DNA from: Geitlerinema sp. BBD 1991-9
GTDB taxonomy: Bacteria > Cyanobacteriota > Cyanobacteriia > Cyanobacteriales > Geitlerinemataceae
Assembly: GCA_001657325.1 (NCBI GenBank)
Contig: LWRO01000004.1
Coordinates: forward strand, 37,020 to 101,019
Direction of reading: 5' to 3'
Length of the DNA stretch: 64,000 bases
The position numbers and the translations under genes were made by a program. Of this stretch, positions 45,736 through 54,057 are shown piece after piece (the first letter of the stretch is position 1; each line of letters starts with the position of its first letter). The notes beneath the pieces were generated by a model that was not told the DNA's origin, did no database searches, and worked only from the letters and a program-made list of their open reading frames with translations.

Positions 45736-46254
45736 TTAAAAATGCTGGTTGACAAGCTGTTCGAGATTCACGTAAGGCACGCCGCCGGATTCTTGAATAG
45801 TCGTCCCAGTGGCGCGACTCGACAGGTTGTATAGTACCTGTTCGGGATTGCGGCCGTTATCTCCGCTCAATGTAAATAAAACGTTGTTGCTGTTGCAACC
45901 GCCGCGCGTTCCGTTGACCGAACAGATCACGGACTGGCCGTTGACGCGCCCGACGGTGAGGTACAGTCCGCTGAGACTGCTTCCGTTGCGGGAGAGGAGA
46001 TCGTTCAATCGTTCGGTGACTTCCTGACAGCGGCGAGCGGGCGGATACCCTGACGAACTGAAGGCATCGCTCGTCCAGACGATAATTGGATCGGAAGTCT
46101 GTCCGCTGCGGGACATGGCAACCGTGAAGTGGATGCCGTCGGTGGTGCGACACTCAAAGGAAGCGGCGGGTTGAGCGACGCTCGGTTTAGCGAACAGGAG
46201 AGGAAGTTGTGCGGCGGCAAATCCCGCTATTGCCCATCGAAACAGTTTTTTCAT
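45736..46254 (-). CDS. COP23-domain secreted protein
   Basis: 172 aa with a signal peptide (LFRWAIAGFAAAQLPLLFAK...SVAQ). The mature part, ASFECRTTDGIHFTVAMSRS, PARRCQEVTERLNDLL, VGRVNGQSVICSVNG and GGCNSNNVLFTLSG, matches the COP23 (circadian oscillating polypeptide 23) family with its conserved cysteines. The founding member is a clock-controlled membrane-associated protein of a unicellular diazotroph; its biochemical role is unknown. It heads the operon with the protease and porin. Confidence 0.87.
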   Translation of the reverse strand: MKKLFRWAIAGFAAAQLPLLFAKPSVAQPAASFECRTTDGIHFTVAMSRSGQTSDPIIVWTSDAFSSSGYPPARRCQEVTERLNDLLSRNGSSLSGLYLTVGRVNGQSVICSVNGTRGGCNSNNVLFTLSGDNGRNPEQVLYNLSSRATGTTIQESGGVPYVNLEQLVNQHF

Positions 46255-46357
46255 CGTTCGTGTTGGTGACTATCGCTCCAGGTCTATCGGGGATGACGTT
46301 CGATCGATGAAAAAAGCTCCCAATGTTTTGCGATCGATCCTCAACCGATCCTAACGC

Positions 46358-46392
46358 GAAAGCGGGTGTTGGTTCTGCCAACACCCGCTTTC
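46358..46392. terminator. 15-bp perfect hairpin between desA and the COP23 operon
   Basis: GAAAGCGGGTGTTGG-TTCTG-CCAACACCCGCTTTC. It sits 21 bp downstream of desA (minus strand). A T-run is lacking on the minus strand, so termination would rest on the strong stem. Confidence 0.75.
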
Positions 46393-46413
46393 AAGACAAC
46401 TGAAACGAAACGA

Positions 46414-47448
46414 TTAGAGGTCGTTAAAGCTGCGATAACATTGCTGCGCGTCGTAGAGATGGCATCGATCGGTAATTTCTTTCATCAGCGACCAGGAAAA
46501 ATCTCGATCGATGGTATGTTCGCCCCAGTGAGTTTGAATTTCCTGATAAGCGCGACGGAGGTTGTACCAGGGAATTGCTGTGGAAATGTGGTGTGGGACG
46601 TGAACGTTAATGTCGTGGCAGAGAAACTCGACCCATTTCGGATAATTGCAGTGTACTGTCCCGCACAGTTGAGCGCTAGCTTCGTGCCAGGATCGAGCGG
46701 GTTGGAATTGAATTTCGGGCAGGGTGTGGTGAACGAGTGTAAACGTACTCATCCAGAAGTGATACACCATCCAGGGCATGACCCAGAATTTAATAAATCC
46801 CCAAATGCCCGTCGTTGCAATGAGGAGCGGAATACCCACAAGGGCGGCGACGATAACGAACAGGGCAGAAAACCGAACTTGCTCCCGTTGTTTGCCGGAA
46901 AACGGTTTCCAGTTAAAGTGTTGAATTGCCCAGTGACCGATCGAACCCACCCACCAAAAGCGTCCGCGAACGCCTTGGTAAATCCATTTTTCGAGATTGG
47001 ACTTGTTTTGATAAACTTCTGGACGGTAAGGGTCCCAAGCGTTATCGACTTCTAATTTATTGGTGTGTTTGTGATGGTAGTTATGTTGGATTCGCCAGCC
47101 GTGATAGGGATAAAGAAGCGGCAAAAACATAAAATGACCGATGAGATCGTTAACCCATTTTCGACGGGCAAACGATCGATGTCCGCAGTCGTGTCCGAGA
47201 ACAAACCATCCCGTTAACACCGTTCCTTGAAACACCCAAAGTAGGGGTAATAAATATACGGGAGCTACAGCAATCCCGACATATCCGATGGCAGCGAGTG
47301 CAATATCGACAATCACGGTCGTCCAAGCTTTGACCGGGCGCTTTTCAAAAACATCGCGCGGCAAAGTGGATAAAATATCTTTCATGCGAATGTCAGCATC
47401 GAGCGTTGCAGGACTCGATGCTGGCGTTTTCGTTAATAATCCGGTCAT
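46414..47448 (-). CDS. desA: Delta-12 acyl-lipid fatty acid desaturase
   Basis: 344 aa. The three histidine boxes are GHDCGHR, HNYHHKHT and the C-terminal HDINVHVPHH. The long stretch FWLMPWLVYHFWMSTFT of known DesA corresponds here to FWVMPWMVYHFWMSTFTLVH. It is a di-iron membrane enzyme that introduces the delta-12 double bond into lipid-bound C18 chains with ferredoxin as donor, important for cold acclimation. The alternative, a delta-15 DesB, is less likely from the ending and box spacing. It is monocistronic. Confidence 0.9.
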   Translation of the reverse strand: MTGLLTKTPASSPATLDADIRMKDILSTLPRDVFEKRPVKAWTTVIVDIALAAIGYVGIAVAPVYLLPLLWVFQGTVLTGWFVLGHDCGHRSFARRKWVNDLIGHFMFLPLLYPYHGWRIQHNYHHKHTNKLEVDNAWDPYRPEVYQNKSNLEKWIYQGVRGRFWWVGSIGHWAIQHFNWKPFSGKQREQVRFSALFVIVAALVGIPLLIATTGIWGFIKFWVMPWMVYHFWMSTFTLVHHTLPEIQFQPARSWHEASAQLCGTVHCNYPKWVEFLCHDINVHVPHHISTAIPWYNLRRAYQEIQTHWGEHTIDRDFSWSLMKEITDRCHLYDAQQCYRSFNDL

Positions 47449-47798
47449 GAAGAAATTTTCTCTACTGTTGTTCGGTGATTTACAATCGTCGAAATTTTAG
47501 ACAAAAAAAATCCGTTGACATTTAAACGTCGGTTATGCCAACTTTTACGCGATGAATTTTGCCTGGAATTTTCGGCGAAACGCAAAAAACTTCAACTTTT
47601 ATAACATATTTTGGGGGGTGAGATAAAAAGATTTTTCAAAAATCCCCCAGTTCGAGTGACGATTTCGATCGAACTCTATTCCATACTCATCACTCTCGAT
47701 ACATTGGCCAACACATTGGCCGACGAGAACAGCGCGTTGCTAACTTTCCAGACGCGCTCGCACTTTCGCAGTATTCGATCGTTCGAGCCAGAACTTCC
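47449..47798. other. Intergenic region upstream of desA
   Basis: 350 bp with no convincing gene. It should contain the desA promoter and leader, which is AT-rich near 47470-47620. A duplicated ACATTGGCC lies at about 47700-47722. A 63-codon frame at 47611 lacks family-like content. Confidence 0.35.
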
Positions 47799-47937
47799 CT
47801 AGAGCCGCGGTACAAAAGTCGTGTTGGGTGTGTTCGCGGGCCACCGAATTTGGTGGAAGTCCAGTTCGTGAAATTCCCGCGAACGCACCCACCCCATCAC
47901 AACATCAAGCCTCTTGACTTCTGTACTGGTGCTCTAG
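47799..47937. repeat. 139-bp multi-stem inverted repeat, possible structured RNA
   Basis: There are three nested stems. The outer one is CTAGAGC (47799-47805) / GCTCTAG (47931-47937). The middle one is GTACAAAAGTC (47810-47820) / GACTTCTGTAC (47916-47926) with one mismatch. The inner one is GGGTGTGTTCGCGGG (47826-47840) / CCCGCGAACGCACCC (47876-47890) with one G-U pair on the plus strand. A further hairpin, CCACC-GAATTT-GGTGG (47841-47856), sits inside. The DUF1517 stop codon falls within the outer stem. There is no T-run. Confidence 0.7.
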
Positions 47938-49277
47938 AGGGGAATCATATCAGAGTATTCGGTTAGTAGGTCGTCTGCGGTCAGGCTGTCGGTGTTCGCC
48001 TGCGGTGTCCACAGCAACTCGAACACGAGGACGTAATCAGTGGTCAACGCCGCTAGTTTCGTCAGGGCCTGTTTGAGATCGTCTTCCGAATTCACGCTGT
48101 CGAACAGAGGCTTATCGTCTTCGGTTCCCACCAACAGCGTCACAACGACATACTCGCCGGGTTCGAGATCGTCGTCCGTCTCAACAGCTCGCTCTCGGAG
48201 GCGAGCGCCGACTTTCGAGAAGGTTTCCGCACTGAATTTGCTCCGTTCCTCGATCGAAAGTTCCCCAAACACTCGCTCGGCTTCTTCTCGGCTCTTGAGG
48301 GTTTGGGAATTTGCACGACCGTGCGTCCAGAACTCCGGTTTGCGCAATAGGGCCAACGCGCACTCGTGCAGGAATTCTGTCAGCCCTTCGGATGTCTCGA
48401 GATCGGCATCGTGGCTTAAATCCGTCAACTCCGACTGAATGTCTCGCGCTTCGGCCAGTAAAGCCACTTGCAACTTCGTTACGGTAACGATATCGTTGCT
48501 CAACTCGCGGCTGACGGCGGCTGTCCCTCTGCTGCTGTCAGCCTCACCGCGCCGTGACAGCAACCACCACACCAAGAAAACACCACCGCCGAGCAGAATG
48601 AGGAATAGCAAAAACTTCATCCAAGAATTCCCGGACGAACGTTGGGTTTGAGTGGCTGTAACTGGGGTGACTTGCGTTGGTGTGTCTGCTGTTGTCGTGG
48701 GAGTGTTTGGGTTCGCATTTGGCGAAACGGGAACGTAATACGTCCGCGAGGGTCGATCGACCTCAATTTCAACTTCGTTATGTTGGTAGAGCGGTGCCGT
48801 GCGGTTGGGAACGGAGGTTGGAACGGGCGTCGATGTCGGTCTCGGCGTCGATGTCGGTCGAGGTACGGGTACAGCTGTCGGTCTTGGCGTCGAAGTGGTT
48901 CTCGGTGTTGAAGTCGGTCTCGGCGTCGGCGTGCGTTGAAACGAACCGCCCTCGGCGTGTCCGCCCGTCTGTCCCCGAGATGCAGGTGTTGGCGTGCTGC
49001 GCGGCGTTGGAGCTGGGGTACTGCGATTTCCCGACGATCGAGAGCTACTGCCACTGCTACTTCCGCCGGAGGACGGCGCGGCATTGCGCGATCGAGATGG
49101 GGAAGAACGGCTCGGACGACTGAACGACCCACCTCCACTACGCCCCCCACTGCGCTTCGCTTCAGCCGCCTCAATGCCAAATTGAAGGATGAAATTCGGT
49201 TTGAAAGACTCGAGGGAAACTTGGTTGACGAACAGAACGGCTAGGAGGCTAGCGAGGAAGAGGTGAAACTTACGCAT
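47934..49277 (-). CDS. DUF1517-family membrane protein with Ser/Thr/Pro-rich spacer
   Basis: 447 aa from ATG 49277 (MRKFHLFLASLLAVLFVNQV, a signal segment), chosen over an upstream in-frame ATG at 49355. Next come a Ser/Arg/Gly-rich segment (AKRSGGRSGGGSFSRPSR) and a long low-complexity region of PRPTSTP-like repeats (about 110-175). A membrane helix follows (WMKFLLFLILLGGGVFLVWW). The DUF1517 domain covers the last about 200 residues (VTVTKLQVALLAEARDIQSE, YVVVTLLVGTEDDKPLFDSV). The family is shared with plants; function unknown. The spacer should be extended and could be glycosylated (inference). Confidence 0.88.
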   Translation of the reverse strand: MRKFHLFLASLLAVLFVNQVSLESFKPNFILQFGIEAAEAKRSGGRSGGGSFSRPSRSSPSRSRNAAPSSGGSSSGSSSRSSGNRSTPAPTPRSTPTPASRGQTGGHAEGGSFQRTPTPRPTSTPRTTSTPRPTAVPVPRPTSTPRPTSTPVPTSVPNRTAPLYQHNEVEIEVDRPSRTYYVPVSPNANPNTPTTTADTPTQVTPVTATQTQRSSGNSWMKFLLFLILLGGGVFLVWWLLSRRGEADSSRGTAAVSRELSNDIVTVTKLQVALLAEARDIQSELTDLSHDADLETSEGLTEFLHECALALLRKPEFWTHGRANSQTLKSREEAERVFGELSIEERSKFSAETFSKVGARLRERAVETDDDLEPGEYVVVTLLVGTEDDKPLFDSVNSEDDLKQALTKLAALTTDYVLVFELLWTPQANTDSLTADDLLTEYSDMIPL

Positions 49278-49400
49278 GGGTTCAGTGACGTTGTGGAATG
49301 GCGAAACACCGGCGAGATCGATCGAACGAACCGTCTGAGCTAGTCTTGCAAACACACCCCTCGTAAAACCCGTATTGCCCTTAACTCGAACTTAATTCAG

Positions 49401-50144
49401 CTATTGACGTTCGCCTGGCGATGCTTCAGAACGAGTCGATCGAGTTCCGTTGTCTGTTTCTTCCAAGTTAACATCGCGCCATAAGTCAGGACGGCGCTCG
49501 CGAGTTCGTTGGATTTGCTGTTCCCGCCGCCACTGGGCAATTTTGGCATGGTTTCCCGACAGCAAAACTTCGGGAACGGCGTAATCGCGAAACACGGGGG
49601 GACGGGTGTAGTGGGGATAGTCTAGAAGTCCGTCTTCAAAGCTATCGGCTTGTAGGGATTCTCGTTTACCCACCGTACCGGGCAGCAAGCGCACCACGCC
49701 ATCGAGAAGTGCCAAGGCGGGAACTTCACCGCCGGTCAAGACGAAATCCCCTAACGATACTTCTCGCGTGACCAAATTCATGACCCGTTCGTCAACACCT
49801 TCGTAGCGCCCGCACAGCAAAACGAGTTGATCGGTGTTGGCCGCGAAGTCTTTGAACAACTCTTGTGTCATCGGCTGTCCTTGAGGCGAGAGAAAAATCA
49901 CTTCGCGATGGGGCAATACGGGCAACGACTCGATCGCCGCAAAAATTGGCTCCGGTTTCATCACCATACCCGCTCCGCCACCATAGGGTTCGTCGTCAAC
50001 GCGACGGTGTTTGTCGGTGGTGAAATCGCGGGGATTGGTGAGTTGAACGTTCGCAATCCCTTTTTCGATCGCTTTTCCGAGCAAGCCCACCTGTAGCGGG
50101 GTAATAAAAAATTCGGGAAATAGTGTAACGATATCAAATCTCAC
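49401..50144 (-). CDS. trmD: tRNA (guanine37-N1)-methyltransferase
   Basis: 247 aa. TrmD knot signatures: MRFDIVTLFPEFF, KHRRVDDEPYGGGAGMVMKP, VLLCGRYEGVDERVMNLVTR, SLGDFVLTGGEVPALALLDG and RPPVFRDYAVPEVLLSGNHA. It makes m1G37, which prevents +1 frameshifting. The rpsP-rimM-trmD-rplS grouping of other bacteria is not seen, as usual in cyanobacteria. Confidence 0.97.
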   Translation of the reverse strand: MRFDIVTLFPEFFITPLQVGLLGKAIEKGIANVQLTNPRDFTTDKHRRVDDEPYGGGAGMVMKPEPIFAAIESLPVLPHREVIFLSPQGQPMTQELFKDFAANTDQLVLLCGRYEGVDERVMNLVTREVSLGDFVLTGGEVPALALLDGVVRLLPGTVGKRESLQADSFEDGLLDYPHYTRPPVFRDYAVPEVLLSGNHAKIAQWRREQQIQRTRERRPDLWRDVNLEETDNGTRSTRSEASPGERQ

Positions 50145-50543
50145 AGAACGATCGAGCGAGTTGCGCTAGAAGCCACGTCCTACTTTAACAGTCCATCGAC
50201 CCTCGATCGTGCGGAAAAGTCGTGTGGCTCAAAACTATCAGAAATGAAGCAGAGATGAAGCGCGAGATGATATGATAGACGAGCTAAAGTGTGACCTTTA
50301 ACTTGGCGGCTCGTCGCGAGTTTTGAGGAGTCACCGGGTTGAGAACTTGCTGTCAGTTGTTAGCGCAAAACCGTTTTTTTTGGCGGTGCGAACGAACGAA
50401 GTCAGCCCCACGCTTCACGCGACGCTCCTCGTCGAGCCGTCGCAACCCGCCCCAGTTTGTAGCTGCAGCGTTTCGGATGCTCTTGTCGTTACGCTGATGC
50501 TCGCTCGTCGTTGCTTTCAGTTCAACCTACGCCCAAAAGCCTT
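50145..50543. other. Divergent intergenic region, 399 bp
   Basis: It lies between trmD (minus) and cphB (plus). A frame from TTG 50323 overlaps the cphB start in another frame and shows no family features. No terminator or repeat is recognised. Confidence 0.35.
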
Positions 50544-51407
50544 ATGATGCAGACAGATTCCCAATCTCTCGAACCGACGATGTCTCATTCCCCACAAACA
50601 ACTATTTTGGTAATCGGCGGAGCGGAAGATAAAGTTCACGGGCGAGAAATCTTACAGACCTTTTTTAATTGTTCGGGTGGACGGGACGCTCGCATTGCAA
50701 TTATTCCGTCGGCCTCTCGGGAACCCGCCGCGATCGGGAATCGCTACAGAGATATTTTTGAGGATATGGGAGCGAAAGCCATTCAAATCCTCGACATCCG
50801 AGAACGCTACCAAGGTGAAGATCCGATTTGGCAAAACTATCTCGAAGGTTGTACTGGGGTGTTTATGACGGGCGGCGATCAGTTGCGCCTGTGTTCGCTG
50901 TTGGCGGATACGCCGCTGATGGAGAAAATCTTACTGCAAGTCCAACGGGGTGAAATCGTCTTGGCGGGAACGAGTGCGGGAGCCGCGGTGATGGGACACC
51001 ATATGATCGCTGGTGGTGGGAGTGGTGAATCTCCCAATCGATCGCTCGTAGACATGACAACGGGATTGGGTATTCTACCGCAGATTGTCGTCGATCAGCA
51101 CTTTCAAAACCGCAATCGCATGGCACGGTTGATCAGTGCCATCGCCAGTCATACCGATCGCGTGGGAATTGGCATTGATGAAGATACTTGCGCTTTATTT
51201 GAGGGGGGCGAGACGATTCAAGTGATGGGGAAAGGTACGGTGACGGTCATCGATCCGGGAGAAATGCTGTACACGAACGAACCGTTTGTCGGTGCGAGCG
51301 ATCCGCTGAGCGTGTTTAACTTGCGGGTTCATGTTCTGACGCATGGCGATCGATTCCATTTACCGACGAGATCGATCGAATTACCGGAACAGCGCTTGAG
51401 TGCTTAG
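50544..51407 (+). CDS. cphB: Cyanophycinase
   Basis: 287 aa from ATG 50544 (ATGs at 50547 and 50580 are alternatives). ILVIGGAEDKVHGREILQTF, IIPSASREPAAIGNRYRDIF and the serine nucleophile in VLAGTSAGAAVMGHHMIAGG are diagnostic, with IVVDQHFQNRNRMARL and GIGIDEDTCALFEGG near the C-terminus. It is a serine-type exopeptidase that degrades cyanophycin (multi-L-arginyl-poly-L-aspartate) to beta-Asp-Arg dipeptides, releasing stored nitrogen. cphA is not in the window. The coiled-coil gene starts 7 bp after its stop. Confidence 0.96.
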   Translation: MMQTDSQSLEPTMSHSPQTTILVIGGAEDKVHGREILQTFFNCSGGRDARIAIIPSASREPAAIGNRYRDIFEDMGAKAIQILDIRERYQGEDPIWQNYLEGCTGVFMTGGDQLRLCSLLADTPLMEKILLQVQRGEIVLAGTSAGAAVMGHHMIAGGGSGESPNRSLVDMTTGLGILPQIVVDQHFQNRNRMARLISAIASHTDRVGIGIDEDTCALFEGGETIQVMGKGTVTVIDPGEMLYTNEPFVGASDPLSVFNLRVHVLTHGDRFHLPTRSIELPEQRLSA

Positions 51408-51414
51408 GTGAAAG

Positions 51415-51783
51415 GTGAACGGACGGCGGCGTATCGGATGGCTGGTTTGGAGTGTCGCATTGGCGATCTGGCTAATGGTGGGAATTACACCGGTTTTAGC
51501 ATCGTCGGTGGATTTGCGTGTGTCGCAGTTGGAGTCAGAAGTCCGTCAACTTCGATCGCAGGTTCGTCAGTTAACGGTGCAAGTGGGGCGGCTCACCAAC
51601 GCGCCCTCTAGCCGTATTCCCTCAGAACCGCTAGAGATTCCGTCAGACAGCCTACCGTCAGGTTCGGTTTTAGCAGACGATCCGATGTTCGATCGTTTGG
51701 CAACCCTCGTCATCGAACAAAAACGCCGCCTCGACGAGATTGAATCCCGACTGGCTACGCTGGAATCTCAACGGGAAGAGTGA
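51415..51783 (+). CDS. Small exported coiled-coil protein
   Basis: 122 aa from GTG 51415. N-terminal signal or anchor IGWLVWSVALAIWLMVGITP, then VDLRVSQLESEVRQLRSQVR, a heptad coiled coil, a Pro/Ser-rich linker and a second short coil KRRLDEIESRLATLESQRE. It starts 7 bp after cphB and is probably co-transcribed. I know no function; a link to cyanophycin use is only suggested by position. Confidence 0.7.
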   Translation: MNGRRRIGWLVWSVALAIWLMVGITPVLASSVDLRVSQLESEVRQLRSQVRQLTVQVGRLTNAPSSRIPSEPLEIPSDSLPSGSVLADDPMFDRLATLVIEQKRRLDEIESRLATLESQREE

Positions 51784-51849
51784 TGCGGCGACGATCGGAT
51801 GACCGGATGATGAGATGATAAGAGACAAAGTATTAGACCTCCTTAATCT

Positions 51850-51966
51850 CCACCCCAACCCTCCTCTTGGTGGGGGGAGAGTTGGGGTGGGGTCAAAAAT
51901 ATTCACGCAGAAGGTTTATTCTCCCCACCCCATCATTTCCTTACTTCCTCATCTCCCCACCCCATC
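51850..51966. repeat. C/G-rich inverted and direct repeats
   Basis: A perfect 10-bp inverted repeat CCACCCCAAC (51850-51859) / GTTGGGGTGG (51881-51890) is followed by two direct copies of CTCCCCACCCCATC (51921-51934 and 51953-51966). It lies between the coiled-coil gene and the creatininase gene. The inverted repeat could terminate the cphB transcript. Confidence 0.7.
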
Positions 51967-51984
51967 TTCTCTGTAACGAAAATC

Positions 51985-52776
51985 TTGCATAGCTTTATCC
52001 CCCCCCATCGTTTCTTTCCGTATTTGACGTGGACGGAGGTCGATCGAATGCCGGATAAGGCTAACGTCGTCCTCGTCCAACCCGTCGGCGCCATCGAGCA
52101 GCACGGGCCGCATTTACCGCTGGTGGTCGATAGTGCCATCGGGGTGGCGGTTTTGGGAAAAGCGCTCGATCGACTCGATACTGACATTCCCGCCTACACC
52201 CTGCCCCCCCTTCACTACGGAAAATCCAACGAACACCAGCATTTTCCGGGGACTGTGAGCTTGTCGGCTGAAACGCTCCTCGCGACACTTCGCGATTTAG
52301 CGGACAGTCTCTATCGAGCTGGATTTCGCAAGTTGATTTTAATGAACTCCCACGGCGGACAGCCGCAGGTGATGGAAATCGCGGCGACCGACATTCACGC
52401 CAAGTACGAAGATTTTTGGGTCTTTCCAATTTTTACCTGGCGCGTGTCCGACGTTTACAAATCGCTGATGAGCAATGAAGAACGACAGTTCGCCATGCAC
52501 GCTGGAGATGCTGAAACGAGTTTGATGTTGGCGATTTTGCCGCAATGGGTGCGAATGTCGAAGGCCGTGAAAGAATATCCCCCCGATCGTCCGTCAGAGA
52601 TTGGCTTGGCGGCGAAAGGAGCGTTAACGTTTTCTTGGCTGACGCGGGATATCAGCGACAGCGGCGTGGTAGGCGATGCGACAGCGGCCACGATCGAAAA
52701 AGGCGAACAAATCCTCGACTCCCTCGCTGAAGGATGGGCGAATCTCATTCGTGAGGTGTTCGAGTTCGAGCGTTAA
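51985..52776 (+). CDS. Creatininase-family amidohydrolase
   Basis: 263 aa starting at TTG 51985 (no in-frame ATG before the domain). LVQPVGAIEQHGPHLPLVVD carries the metal-binding Glu-His-Asp set; HYGKSNEHQHFPGTVSLSAE and LILMNSHGGQPQVMEIAATD are conserved; MHAGDAETSLMLAI supplies another metal ligand. Members act as creatininases, or as formamide hydrolases in riboflavin/F420 and mycofactocin routes; the cyanobacterial group has no assigned substrate. Confidence 0.92.
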   Translation: MHSFIPPHRFFPYLTWTEVDRMPDKANVVLVQPVGAIEQHGPHLPLVVDSAIGVAVLGKALDRLDTDIPAYTLPPLHYGKSNEHQHFPGTVSLSAETLLATLRDLADSLYRAGFRKLILMNSHGGQPQVMEIAATDIHAKYEDFWVFPIFTWRVSDVYKSLMSNEERQFAMHAGDAETSLMLAILPQWVRMSKAVKEYPPDRPSEIGLAAKGALTFSWLTRDISDSGVVGDATAATIEKGEQILDSLAEGWANLIREVFEFER

Positions 52777-52863
52777 CGTGCCACGACTCGTCAGAAATTC
52801 ATTGCGAAAATCGATAAAATAAGAGTAGGTTTCGTATCAAACGTTACAGACAGGTAACCAGCC

Positions 52864-53034
52864 ATGAAGGACAACAAAGACTTTACGCCCACGTTAGCCA
52901 ATCGCATCATCTGCGGTTTGAGGCGTGTACCGGGCGTGCGCCAACTCCTCGATATTTCCATCGACTTCTATCGTGCTGAAGAAATTTTACACGGGCATTC
53001 TCACGCTCGAAACCACCAACCCCAGCACAGTTAA
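52864..53034 (+). CDS. Small basic His-rich protein, 56 aa
   Basis: MKDNKDFTPTLANRIICGLR, then RVPGVRQLLDISIDFYRAEE and a His-rich tail (GHSHARNHQPQHS). It looks like an amphipathic helical protein of a type that recurs in cyanobacterial genomes, but I cannot name the family. It lies 87 bp after the creatininase gene and 97 bp before DUF2605, all on the same strand. The histidines in the tail could bind metal. Confidence 0.62.
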   Translation: MKDNKDFTPTLANRIICGLRRVPGVRQLLDISIDFYRAEEILHGHSHARNHQPQHS

Positions 53035-53130
53035 AGGTTTTCGGACATCCAAACACCCAGGACAGGAGATTTGTAAAGAAATGTAAATGACGTTAAGATT
53101 AGATATCAGTCAGTCAACGATTATCGAGTT

Positions 53131-53460
53131 ATGAATCGTCCCCACCTGCCCGAACCGAGTCTACTCAAAACGGTACTGGAACCGTTGCTCGACGATTTTC
53201 AGTATTGGTTCGAGCGCTCCCGCACGCTTCTCGAAAACGAGACGATCTCGTTTTTAGACGAGCGAGAGCAAGCCGACTTACTCGATCGCGTGATTCACGC
53301 TCAGAACGCAGTGAACTCCGCCACAATTTTGATGAAAGCCACCGGTTGTAAAGCGGGCATTGATATGTCCGTACTCATGCCGTGGCATCGTTTGCTCGTG
53401 GAATGTTGGCAAGTCTCAATGCGATTTCGTGCCGAGCAGTCCACATCCCTAGAACGTTAG
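53131..53460 (+). CDS. DUF2605 cyanobacterial protein
   Basis: 109 aa: SLLKTVLEPLLDDFQYWFER, LDEREQADLLDRVIHAQNAV and LMKATGCKAGIDMSVLMPWH. Recognised as the cyanobacterium-specific DUF2605 family, all-helical and soluble. The DUF2973 gene follows on the same strand after 147 bp, a pairing I associate with these families. Function unknown. Confidence 0.8.
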   Translation: MNRPHLPEPSLLKTVLEPLLDDFQYWFERSRTLLENETISFLDEREQADLLDRVIHAQNAVNSATILMKATGCKAGIDMSVLMPWHRLLVECWQVSMRFRAEQSTSLER

Positions 53461-53607
53461 AACGAGCCGGAAACTCGACGTTCTCAGATCGGGACGATCG
53501 AGTCATTTTTGAGACCGCAAAACTTCGGTTAAAATTTTAACCAAAGCTATTTGACTTAATAACCTTTTTTTAATCGCGATCGACGACTTGCTTCGGAGAC
53601 TTTACAG

Positions 53608-53928
53608 ATGTTACACCTGCTTTACATCCTCGCGTTTACATTTCTCGCTTTTGTTGCGGTTGGAAACCTCATCCGGAATTTACTGAGTTTCAGTGCCCAG
53701 TCCCAGCGCGTACCGTCGATCGATGGGACGCTCGATCGTCGCCCTCAGACCGTCCCACACCCCGAACTCCTCGACGATTCGGGGCGCGTTGTTGAGGAAC
53801 CCCTACTCGTCATGCGCTCGATCGGGATCGAAGACGCTCGCGAAAAACTCGATGCGTTGTACGAATCGTCTCCGGGGAACCGAATGAGTGACGAAGACGA
53901 TAACCTACCCCCGAGCAGCCTCGTTTAG
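53608..53928 (+). CDS. DUF2973 cyanobacterial membrane protein
   Basis: 106 aa: one N-terminal membrane helix (LHLLYILAFTFLAFVAVGNL), then a hydrophilic part with VEEPLLVMRSIGIEDAREKL and an acidic tail (MSDEDDNLPPSSLV). Recognised as DUF2973. A probable partner of the upstream DUF2605 protein by neighbourhood. A terminator follows. Confidence 0.78.
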   Translation: MLHLLYILAFTFLAFVAVGNLIRNLLSFSAQSQRVPSIDGTLDRRPQTVPHPELLDDSGRVVEEPLLVMRSIGIEDAREKLDALYESSPGNRMSDEDDNLPPSSLV

Positions 53929-53972
53929 CCACTTCGTCCGGCCGTGCGTCTGGCAATTTAGCTAAAACAGAA

Positions 53973-54008
53973 CCCCGACATCATCGCTTCACCATGTCGG
54001 GGCGTTTT
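53973..54008 (+). terminator. Intrinsic terminator of the DUF2973 gene
   Basis: CCCCGACAT / ATGTCGGGG with a 12-nt loop, then CGTTTTT. Confidence 0.88.
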
Positions 54009-54057
54009 TGATGGGATTGCCAATTTCGATGCCTGATTCCTCTATATGCGGTTACTC

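Noticed and set aside
47799..47937. 4.5S/SRP RNA, tmRNA or RNase P RNA at the structured element
   Set aside because: The conserved core motifs of these RNAs (for example GGAAGCAGC of SRP RNA) are absent; 6S RNA could be neither shown nor excluded.
50323..50547. 74-codon ORF before cphB
   Set aside because: It starts at TTG, overlaps cphB in another frame and has no recognisable feature.
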